Below are positions 33,864-44,118 of a DNA stretch of 64,000 nt, piece after piece. Within the stretch, counting starts at the first letter, position 1. Every line of letters starts with the position of its first letter. The stretch is from Circinella umbellata (Eukaryota > Mucoromycota > Mucoromycetes > Mucorales > Lichtheimiaceae): NCBI GenBank assembly GCA_025093555.1, contig JAIWNF010000011.1, positions 372,001-436,000 on the forward strand. Direction: 5' to 3'. Below the pieces are notes generated by a model that saw only the letters and a list, made by a program, of their open reading frames with translations, ran no database searches and was not told where the DNA came from. Made by a program: the position numbers and the translations under genes.

Positions 33864-36111
33864 TTATTTAGGGTATAATGTATTATAAGCTCGAGCTGAA
33901 ACAATTACTTTATCCCATTGCTCCCGAGATAAGTATTTATAAGCTAATGATTCCACTGTAGTAGTTTCATTATCTACAATACCTTGTCTATATAAATATA
34001 TAAATATATAAGAGTGAGTAAATAATATCTTATATGTATCTACTTTCATTTATTACCTTTTCAATAATAATTCCATATCTTCTCTATTAATAGTTTCTTC
34101 ATCACTATGTTTTGCATAAGCAGCTAAATCATCTACCATTTGATCAAAAAATATTTCACTCCTAAAAATAGAGAGTTAATTTATTCCGAGTTATTTTTAT
34201 TTTATTTTACTTTTCTTACTTACAATTCTTGTAATTTATAACCAACATTTGCTCTACATGGTAAACTAGCAAATCGTTCAAAGAGTTTCTTTACTTCTTG
34301 TTTTTGTATAGTTGCACTAGGATAATATTTTTTACGAAAACCCATAGGACTAAAATAATAATAATAATTAATAAAATCATTTAATAATTGTCTTTTGTTA
34401 CAGTAAAATAAAATCTTACTTGTTGGTATCTATTAATTCTTGTATTCTGTCATTTGTAAATCGTCTATTAGTAGGTATTCTAGTAATACCTTGTCTAATA
34501 AATCAAATAGTATTAGTATCGAAACTTTTTATTCTTATTTTTTTGGTGTTATAATAAACTTACATTGGATTATTATCAAGATTACTCAATTCTGACATTA
34601 AATCATTATTATCAAAAGGTCTAAAGATATTCTCAATGTTTTAGTAATAATAATAATTATTGGAATCATTTCTCTTTTATATACTACCTTTCTTGAGATC
34701 CTTCTGCAGCAAAGTGATTCTCATTATCATGTCTTTGACTAGAATATAAATAAGTTAGTTTCATTTTCTCATTATTAAACTATATATTTTAACTTACTTT
34801 TGAAATTCAACATCAATCATATCTTCATCTTTAGTATATGAATCATATCTATTTTCATTCTTTTTCAATAAATCAGTATCCACATGATCTTTTGATCCCA
34901 TAGATTGTTTCTCATCCACAAAAATTCCACCATCATCACCATAGTCATATTCAATATCATCGAAATCTTCATCCATATATTGCTGTTGCTGTTGCTGTTT
35001 CTGTTGTTGTTGTTGTTGCTGTTGTTGCTGTTGTTGTTGTTGCTGTTGTTGTTGTACTCGAGATGGTAATGGTGATTGTCGTAAAGATGGTGAATGTTCA
35101 TTTTCTCTTACTTCTTCTTCTTCTTCTACTTCTTTTTGAGTCAATTGTTGTTGTTGTGTTTCTCTAATTTCTTGATCTGTTTCCATTACAGACATCATTC
35201 TTCCTTTTCCTTTTATATCCAACATATCCTGAATATCTCTTTTTTCTTGTAAACGTGTACGTAATAATTCCTGATTATCATGTTGTTGTATTGATTGTGA
35301 AAATGAAAGATTTGGAAGGAAAGGATCATCCTGTGTACTATGATCTCTTCCTATTATTATAGATTGTTGTCGTCTTTCTGTTATTTGATGCGGTAATGTT
35401 CCAGCAGGTGGGGCCCAATGAAAACTATTCTCATTATCATTCTCATCAGCCCCATTCAATGGATAGGTATTTAATATACCGTGAAAATCATCTTGTTCCA
35501 AGTCACCAAAATCTCTTTCTGTCCGATCTTTAGAAAATGCTGTAAAGTTTGTATCACTATTATAGGTAATAGTTGATAATGTATCATTAAAACCTTCTCC
35601 TAATCGACGATGTGTACCACGTCGACGACGAAATGAATAATTTTCTATAGCAACAGGAGATGCTGTTTGTCTTTTTTTCCCTAATGCTTCATATTCACGC
35701 ATAAATTCTTCTTCACGTTCACGTTTAAGCATTGTTGCATAGCGTCGTTGTCGTTCAGATAATTCATGTCGTCGTTGTTCCTGTGTAACAATATCTGTTA
35801 TTGGACTATCTTGTACTGATTCATTTGACGGTTCACTCGATGGTGCTAAATAAAATAATAAAGGTCAATGGATAATAAAAAAAAACAAATTTTCCTTAAT
35901 TTGATTTACCATTGCTTAATAATCGCAATACATGAGCAGCGTTTGCGCGTGTTGCTGTTGGCTGTAGTCGTGTATATAAATTCTAAAACAATAACAAAAA
36001 AACCAAAATTAAATATTTCATTAAACATACTTGATTCTATATTTTTAATTCTTTACATACTGAATAGTCATCCTCCTCAAGATCTTCAAGAGAAGTGTAC
36101 TTTAAATCCAT
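33864..36111 (-). CDS. CNN1: Inner-kinetochore protein CENP-T (Cnn1-like)
   Basis: Histone-fold protein that links centromeric DNA to the Ndc80 and Mis12 outer-kinetochore complexes. Nine exons: 36061-36111, 35910-35982, 34798-35845, 34688-34738, 34564-34620, 34420-34494, 34224-34349, 34057-34161, 33864-33987; 569 residues. The long middle is acidic and Gln-rich, with a poly-Q tract at about 34981-35055. The C-terminal about 90 residues match the CENP-T histone fold: VKKLFERFASLPCRANVGYK, then LSEIFFDQMVDDLAAYAKHS, EETINREDMELLLKRQGIVD, and the extension YKYLSREQWDKVIVSARAYN. The N-terminus MDLKYTSLEDLEEDDYS may contain outer-kinetochore docking residues, but this is inferred. All eight introns keep phase. 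Confidence 0.88.
34978..35055 (-). repeat. CAG/CAA repeat encoding poly-glutamine in CENP-T
   Basis: A mixed CAA/CAG tract coding for about 25 glutamines with one lysine interruption. It lies in the unstructured middle of CENP-T, where repeat length is likely to vary between strains. Confidence 0.85.
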
Positions 36112-36378
36112 TTTTATCTTTTATAATAAAGAAAAAGTTTAATACTAACAAAGGGCAAAAGCAAAATATATATCTCTTTAATAAAAAAAGCAAAAAAAAA
36201 ACATGAACGATATGATTGGCTTATCTTTATTCCCAGCTCTTTCTCTCTTTCTGCACTCTTATTTCCCCAAATTTTTAAAGCTTTTGTTGGCATCTCTTTT
36301 TTTTTGGAACATTTTAATTTTATATATAAACATAAAAAAAAAAAAGGGAAAAGAATAATCATAATCAATAAAATAACA
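36112..36378. promoter_or_regulatory. Short divergent promoter, CENP-T / CWC22
   Basis: Only 267 bp separate the start codons of the divergent CENP-T and Cwc22 genes, so both promoters must lie here. The interval is AT-rich with A- and T-runs. No specific factor site was recognised. Confidence 0.6.
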
Positions 36379-38423
36379 ATGGCACGAGAGGACGTAGCAA
36401 CTACCACACGATCTAAAATCGATCCAGCAAAAGAAATGGAAAAAATGATGATAACCACGCGTGCCGGTGGTGCTTATATTCCACCTCATCGACTACGACA
36501 AATGCAACAACAAGTGACAGATAAATCAAGCGATCAATATCAACGTATTACTTGGGAAGCACTAAAAAAATCTATTAACGGTTTGATCAACAAAATTAAT
36601 ATTGCCAATATCAAGATGATTGTTCCTGAACTATTTGGTGAAAACTTGGTTCGTGGACGAGGCTTGTTTTGTCGTTCACTCATGCGAGCACAAAGTGCAA
36701 GTATACGATTTACTCCTGTCTATGCTGCTGTAGCCGCAGTAATTAATACAAAGGTACCTGACGTGGGAGCTTTATTGTTAGCACGATTAGTAGTACAATT
36801 TAGACGTGCTTTTCGTCGTAATGACAAGGTAAAGTATTATTATCATTTATTTATTTATAGAGTTGCTATGTCATTGTTTGGTTGCTAGATATAATAACTA
36901 AACATTTTTAATAAACCCAATAGACTGTATGTTTAGCTGTATGTACATTTATTGCTCATTTGACAAATCAACTTGTTGTTCATGAAATTCTTTCTCTTCA
37001 AGTTCTTGCATTACTTTTACAAAACCCAACAGACGATTCTGTTGAAATTGCCGTTGGTTTTATGCGTGAAGTAGGTGCTCACTTGGCTAATGTTTCACCT
37101 AAACCCAATAATGCCATTTTCGAAACTTTCCGTTCTATTTTACACGAAGGCAAGATCGATAAACGTACACAATATATGATTGAAGTTTTATTCCAAGTAC
37201 GCAAGGATAAATTTAAGGATAATCAACCTGTTGTTGAAGAGTTAGATTTGGTGGAAGAAGAGGATCAAATTACACACTATATTGGTTTAGATGATGATGA
37301 TCTCGATGTCGAGGAACGACTTAATGTTTTCAAATTTGATCCTGATTATGAAGAAAATGAAGAACGATATGCGGAACTCAAGAATGAAATTCTTGGCGAA
37401 GGATCAGATGATGAATCAGACGAAAGTGATGAATCGGGTAGTGAGGAAGATAGTGAAGAAGATAGTGAAGATGAAGAAGAAAAACGAATGGAAATTCAAG
37501 ATAAAACCAATGCAGATATTATTGAATTACGACGAAAAATATATTTGACTGTCATGTCTAGTGTTGATTATGAAGAATGTTGTCATAAATTGATGAAACT
37601 TAATATTCAAGAAGGTCAAGAGGTAAAATTATACTTTTTTTTTGGGGGGTGGGGGCTTTTTTTAGAGATTGTCTTTAGAAACTTATAAAAATATATATTT
37701 TAGATCGAATTATGTAACATGATTATTGAATGTTGCTCTCAAGAACGTACTTTCCTTAAATATTATGGTCTAATGGCAGAACGTTTCTGTAAAATGAACC
37801 GAGTATGGGGTGAAAACTTTATACTTGCTTTCAATGAGGTTTATGAAACTGTTCACAGATATGAAACCAATCGATTACGTAATATTGCCAAACTTTTTGC
37901 CCACCTTTTCTTTACTGATTCCATTGCCTGGACTTGTTTATCTATTGTTCGTTTAACTGAAGAAGACACAACCTCAGCCTCTCGTATTTTCGTCAAAATT
38001 TTATTCACTGAAGTGAGTGAATTTTTGGGATTGAAAAAACTGAAGGAACGTATAGAGGATCCTTTTATGGCTGAATATTTCCAAGGCATGTTCCCCAAGG
38101 ATAATCCAAAGAATACTCGTTTTGCTATTAATTATTGGACAAGTATTGGATTGGGTGCACTTACAGAAGATTTACGTGAATGGTTACGAACTGCACCACA
38201 ACAAATTATGCGAAAGAGACGTGCAGATGGAGATTCCTCAAGCGATAGTAGCGATAGCAGTAGCGATTCGGATAGTGATAGCAGTAGTGGAAGTGATTCA
38301 GATAGTGATAGTAGCAGCGGCAGCAGTAGTGGAAGTAGTAGTGGCAGTGATTCAGAAAGTGATAGTGGAAGTAGTAGTAGTGGAAGTAGCTATTATGACA
38401 GAAGAAAGAGAAGACGTCGTTAA
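36379..38423 (+). CDS. CWC22: Pre-mRNA splicing factor Cwc22
   Basis: Spliceosome component needed for the first catalytic step and, in animals, for loading the exon-junction helicase eIF4A3. Exons 36379-36828, 36924-37622 and 37704-38423 give 622 residues. The MIF4G domain starts near residue 55 ([20 protein letters not shown]) and includes the family signatures [20 protein letters not shown] and [16 protein letters not shown]. An acidic [15 protein letters not shown] linker follows. The MA3 domain includes [20 protein letters not shown] and [20 protein letters not shown]. The protein ends in a Ser/Asp/Gly repeat tail and a basic RRKRRRR. Phase is preserved throughout. Confidence 0.96.
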
Positions 38424-38969
38424 AAAAAACCAAATTTGCATTCTAATTCATTTATAAATATTATCACTATATATCACAAAATAAAAATGTTGTTTTATTA
38501 TTTTATGAATGTTTATGACTAAGCTGTACGTACGAGAAAAAAAATATGGGAAACTTGTTTTTATATATATAATGAATTGAATGCTATACAAACTATAGAC
38601 TATACGTCTATAAAGGTATTTATATAAACACCCTCTCTTGAGGAAACCGTGTAATTGTCAACAAGCTCTCACGCTGACTTTTTTTTAGTTCTACCTACCA
38701 TTCAAGAATGAGCGAGTAGCAACTATGTATGTAACTTTTAGACCTTTTTTGTTTCCTAGCAACAGTTGATGTCTTTGAATATAATTATTATTTCCATCTC
38801 TTTTAATTAGATACGTATTCTAGCCTAATTCACTTATGGTCACTAGTATACTTATTTACCAATAAAATTTATTTTTTTGAATTGAATGATTTAAATTGAA
38901 TTATACATATTACAGTATCATAGTAGTAATTTGTTGGGAAATTAATGAGATAGATTATAAAATACATTC
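38424..38969. other. Convergent intergenic region
   Basis: About 550 bp between the ends of CWC22 and the GPI-protein gene. AT-rich, with a TACGTA at 38527-38532. No gene or RNA was recognised. Confidence 0.5.
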
Positions 38970-39741
38970 TTAAAGCAAAGCTGCTGATGAAGCAGTGATG
39001 GTCAATACTGCAACTAGAGTACCTAATTGAAGTTTGATACCAGCAGATTCTTTATCTTTTTCTTCTTGAGATTGTTCTTGATCAGTTTTATTGTTGTCAT
39101 TATTGCTGGACTGTGATTGTTCAGATTGATTAGCATCTCCAGAGGGAGAGGCACCACCACCATTATCAGAAGAATCTGATGGAGAAGGAGATGCATTATC
39201 GCTGCTACTTGAGTCACAAGTATCATTTTTGTGCTCCTCGTACCATTTACAAGAATCAGGATGTTCACGATTACCATAATCACTGTTTTCAGATTCTGAA
39301 CAGTTCATCATACATGTTCCAGATTGTGTCATAAATGCAGTATAGACAGGATCTCCTCGTTGACACTTGTATGATAAACTTTCAATAAAATTAGGCGAAG
39401 CAGGATCATCAGTCCATTCAGACCACAGTGCACGACCAGCGCTCTAAGTATATAATGAGATATAAAAAATAACTTTGTTTAGACTACTCATTTGTATTAA
39501 TTTGATATATGTTATACATGGGTATTCAATTATTAAGAAACGAAAAAAAAAGTGACACTTTTGTTTCTTTATTTTTCAATCCAATATAAAAATATAATGG
39601 TTTATTACTTACAATCTTACATTCCTTTACACAGGCTGCTGGATCATCAATGGTATATGATGGATTACAGTTGGCAGATACAAGAATACTGGAACTACCA
39701 AGAAGAACAAGAACTAGAGATGAGATAAGGGGGACCCGCAT
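38970..39741 (-). CDS. Secreted cysteine-rich protein with predicted GPI anchor
   Basis: Exons 39613-39741 and 38970-39443 give 200 residues. A cleavable signal peptide is evident at 1-23 (MRVPLISSLVLVLLGSSSIL, then VSA before NC). The mature domain carries eight cysteines (NC, ACVKEC, YKC, TCMMNC, SCK, DTC), enough for four disulfides. A long Ser/Asp/Gly/Gln-rich stalk suited to O-glycosylation follows. It ends in a hydrophobic tail (LGTLVAVLTITASSAALL) after a small-residue ESAG site, as in GPI-anchored wall proteins. The cysteine spacing does not match CFEM. It probably sits at the plasma membrane or cell wall; a specific role is unknown. Confidence 0.82.
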
Positions 39742-41279
39742 AATTAATATATTGTATAAGAAAAAAGAAAGAAGAAGAGATATTTAATGTTTTTAAGTTT
39801 TTTATCGTCTAATTTGCTTTACAAAAAACTTAATAATATATATATTTATAAGATATCACATTCTTCGACCGGGGAAAAGTTAATATAATAGATGGTGAAC
39901 AAGTAAAAAGTTGTTGTGCACAATTGGTAGAATCTTGAGTTCTTCCAACACAACTAAACGGACTACCAAAAAAAAAACTTATCAGATCCTTATTTTGATC
40001 CGCCATATGACCGGACGCATCTATGTAACATCTCACATAGCTATTGCTAGTATTTTTTCATTTTTTCATTTTGATTCCAGATCTGATAAAAATAAGAGTA
40101 CAAACTTTAAAATACCATTCTTTTAATTATAAAATAAATAAATAGAAAGAACTTTAGTGGATGTAAATATATTATTATATATAAGATGGTGGCGGCGACA
40201 CAAAAATAAATAAATAGAATTTGTTCATGTTTCTTCTTCCATTTTTTCAATCATTATTAATGCTTTGAATAAACATATTAGATGTCCACTCTTCCATTAA
40301 AGAGAATAGCATACATATAGTACTTTGTTAAATCATACTTCATTCAATTTTAAGAAACAGCCTAATTTTATTTATTGATTCATTCGATATATTGGTTATG
40401 TAGAATATTAATAATATACCTTTATATGATATTATTATATAACAAGCCAAGTTATAGTAATTCCGATGGAAGAATTCAAGTTACGTAGATTTTTATTTGA
40501 TTCAAAACGTTCGGATTGGTGTCGTACCAAACGAAAATAGTCATCGCATACCAGCCAAAAATAGTGGAACTGTTAACAGTACGTACGTAGAATTTGAATA
40601 GATCGGGCATGAGGAGCGCGCTTATGTTTAAATGCCCCCATTATTATTATTTTTAACTCTAATTGATTTGAAATACTTTGTTGACGATTTTGATCATTCA
40701 ATTAATAGTTAGAATTGTTGTGATATAACTTAATATGGGGAAGAGCACACACTTTTACGCAAAAAGTAGTCTGAGTATTATCTACGTACATACTTTTTTT
40801 TTGTCAGCATGATATCGTTTTCTTTTTTCACATACATTTAATCATACGTATTCTTAATAATAAAATTTATGTAGGAAGTTTGATTATAAGTAATGACCAT
40901 ATATTTAGTCTATTATTTTCTCAGTTGTTGGATTGAGGTTACACGATTAAAAAAACAAACGCGCGGGGCACATCTTTATAAAGAAAATCAACAATGGTAA
41001 AAGAAAAAGATACTTTATCAGATCAATCCATAGATTCCATTTGTTCAAGGTGAACAAGGTATTATTTTTGCAATTTTTACCCTTTTAGATTGGTTGACTT
41101 TTATTTTATTTTTATCGATAATATAAAGGTTTTCTTTTCCTTGAAGTTATTAATATTGACTCTTCTTTTCATTCCTTGTTATACTTTGCCTTTTTTTTTT
41201 TTTTTTGTATATATACACAGCTATTTTTTTTTTTTTTTCAAAAAAAAGAATTACTGAACTTTTGTTTGTCGTAAAAACC
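39742..41279. other. Divergent intergenic region, GPI protein / MFS transporter
   Basis: About 1.5 kb of AT-rich DNA. It contains overlapping TACGTA palindromes at 40580-40589 and a short open frame 40994-41053 (19 codons) that could be an upstream ORF or a 5' exon of the transporter. A T-run/A-run segment (41190-41250) lies directly before the transporter start. Confidence 0.5.
40994..41053 (+). other. Possible upstream ORF or 5' coding exon of the MFS gene
   Basis: ATG followed by 18 codons (MVKEKDTLSDQSIDSICSR) and TGA, lying 227 bp before the transporter start. The composition (KEKDTLSDQSIDS) resembles cytosolic N-termini of transporters, and AGGTGAAC at its end could be a splice donor. 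Which of the two it is cannot be settled from sequence. Confidence 0.3.
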
Positions 41280-43292
41280 ATGCCTTCCGATTTGACAGCA
41301 AAACATCAAGTTGCTGATTTCGACACCAAAGAAGTAATAGCAAATGATTATACTTACAACAATACAACAGCATTAACGAGCCACTATCCTGGTACATCTA
41401 TTGAATGCATAGACACCAATACGAGTAATAAGATTGATATTGACAGCAATGAAAATAATCAACAAGAAGACACTCTTCCTCCACAAAAGTTTCTTTATTT
41501 TATTAAACTGAAAGCCCACGTTCATCCTTTGCAATTTTTCTTTTTTTTAATTTCTATCTTCGTCTCACTTGCTGTTATTGTATATTTTGCAGCAGCTCAA
41601 TCATGGGTTCTCACATCTATTCTCGGAATATCCGATAATGTGGGTGATGCAACTGGATCTCTTTCAACCTATTCTGAAGTCTCTTCTATTATTTTTGTTA
41701 TTGCTTGGGGTATTGCATCTGATCATATTCAAAAACGAACGATCATTACGATTTCTCTTATGATTATCGGTGTGATATGTATTGCATATGGTTTCGCTCC
41801 AAATCTGTACCCAACACTTCTTATATTACGTCTTATCTACTCGATTGGCACAGCTGGGACGACTTGTATGATGGCATCAATGTAAATAAGAATCTATTTA
41901 TCTCTCTTTCTGTTTTTCCCCTTTCGAATTACAACAACTATTAATACTTGTATTAACTTGTTTAATAAAATAGGTTTATCGAGGTTGTTCATGCTGAACG
42001 AGCTGGTCTTGTTTCTGGATTAATTGGTACTTGTTCTGGTCTCGGTGCTATCTTTGCTGCAATGGTCTTATTTACTGTTCCTACTGAGATGGCTCATTTA
42101 GGTACTTCCCCAAGAGACCCCAATCTTATTATTTATGGTTATGCAGTTATTGGGGCTACGACCATTGCCATTGGTGTCATTTTATGGTTTTTATTACCAA
42201 AAAGTCCACCATCAGAAGCACGTATTCTTTCTTCTACTACCAAAAATAATACAAGGAATCGTATTTGGAAGAATCTTTGGTATGGTATCGTCGCAGCTAA
42301 AGATCCTCGTATTGCTCTTGGATATGTTTCAAGTTTTTTTGCACGTGCAGATGAAGTGATCATTACCCATTTTATTACTTTATGGATTCAACAATATTAT
42401 ATTGATGAAGGTAAATGTTTTGTTGGCCAATATTGTCCTTATGCATCTAGTTCGTCAAGAAGTCAAGTGGTAAGTTGATTACTGTGATATGTTTTGTTCT
42501 TCTCTTCTTTTTTTTATTTTTCTTGATAGTATCAGTAGTAGTTATCTCCATCAAAATAGAGGGGTTTATTTACATATTCAAATGTTTCCACTAAATAGGG
42601 TATTGCTCAATCTGTTGCTTTGGTTATAGCTCCATTTTTTGGTATTCTTAGTGAATTCAACCGAGAATGGGGTTTAATTGTTGCGGGTGCCATTGGTGTT
42701 GCTGGTTGTATTCCGTTTGCATTTTCTATTGATCCTACTTCATCACAAAGTTTAGCATTCATTATTTTACTTGCTATGGGACAATATGGTAAGTCTAAAC
42801 AGCAGAAATTAATTTTGACGATACATAGTAATGATAAGGGGGGTGAAGAATAGCTGATGGGCAAGGTTTTAGAAGGAAAAAAACAGGCAATACGTAATTA
42901 AAAGCTTAATAGTTGTACGGTGTAATAATAATAAATGTATAAAGACAAATATATATTATATATATATATATATAAAGTAACAATAGAAAAAAATTGAATT
43001 TATTATTATAGGAATGATCGTATCAGGCATGGCAGTAATTGCTCGAGACAAAATTCCTACCGAGTTTCGTGGTGGTGTAGCCGGTATGTATTCCTTATGT
43101 GGAGTCATTGGTATTATGGTCGTTTCCAAGGTCGGTGGTATATTGTTCGACAAATGGATGAAAGGTGCTCCATTTTTGTTACTTGGCATTGGACATGGTC
43201 TCATTGCTTTGTTGGCATTGATTCATTTTATCTATATGGTAATTCAAAGATATGTCTATGATAATAAAGAAGTAAAACTTCTTTATACCTAA
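41280..43292 (+). CDS. Major facilitator superfamily transporter
   Basis: Exons 41280-41881, 41974-42469, 42599-42788 and 43012-43292 give 522 residues. A hydrophilic N-terminus of about 75 residues precedes about 11-12 hydrophobic helices. The loop after helix 2 has IAWGIASDHIQKRTIITISL, the classic MFS D-x-x-x-[KR]-[RK] type signature. Later come ERAGLVSGLIGTCSGLGAIF and PTEFRGGVAGMYSLCGVIGI. The substrate cannot be deduced. Introns fall in phase within membrane segments. The start at 41280 is in a good context, but a further 5' exon at 40994 is possible. Confidence 0.88.
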
Positions 43293-44118
43293 AATCTATT
43301 ACTATCTTTTGCTTTCTTATTTAAAACGAATATTAAATAATCATTTTACTACAACTAATATTCTTAATGTTCTTCCCCCCCCCCTGTAATATTTTTCAAT
43401 CGCATAATTGTATTATATATTTCTTTGCATATCGAAGTTTAATTTTTAAATATAAAGTTTATTCACGGTTACCATGGTTAAATAAAAAAAATATCTTCCT
43501 TTTATTTACATAATAGTTTTTCTACAAACAAAAAATACTTCTTTTATCATTTTCCTTATTTAGACTTTGATGGTTATAATATTATTATAAAAATAAAAAA
43601 TATCGAAAGGCTACTATCAAACCCTGGTCATTGCACTTTGATGCTAATCCAGTGTTAGCGAACTCTCTCGTTTATAAATTTATCGCTGGGTCGCCAAGCC
43701 GCCATGATCCTCAACTGAATTTATACTGACGCACATGCCAGAGGAGGGTTTAAAAAATTTTCGACAACGCCCATTTATATAAATCAAATGTTCCGACGAT
43801 TTTCATTTGTAAAAAACTAGTTAAAAAGCTTAAAACAACTTGTGGGTATTTAAATTATTAAATAATAATAAAATGGGAAGAAAAAAAGAACTACTTACAA
43901 AAAAAAGTATATATGTATGAAATAATAATGATAAAAAAAGAATGATAAAACAAAATTATGTGTAAAAACGAAATTAAAGTAAGGTGTTATTATATATGTA
44001 AATATAATTATATGCTAACTATGTAAATTAATAATGAAAGGATGTGGAAGAATTATGAGAAAGAAAAGAAGATTAAGAGGCAAAAGAGGAGGAGATAAAG
44101 AATAAAAACAAATAAAAT
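43293..44118. other. Convergent intergenic region
   Basis: About 825 bp between convergent genes. A C-run lies at about 43375-43384, and TTACCATGGTTAAAT at about 43471-43485 is also found about 4.4 kb to the right. I looked for a tRNA in the less AT-rich stretch 43610-43760 and found no A or B box. Confidence 0.5.

Noticed and set aside
43610..43760. Possible tRNA or other small RNA in a less AT-rich patch
   Set aside because: No tRNA A-box/B-box pair and no cloverleaf could be drawn; no match to spliceosomal RNA signatures.
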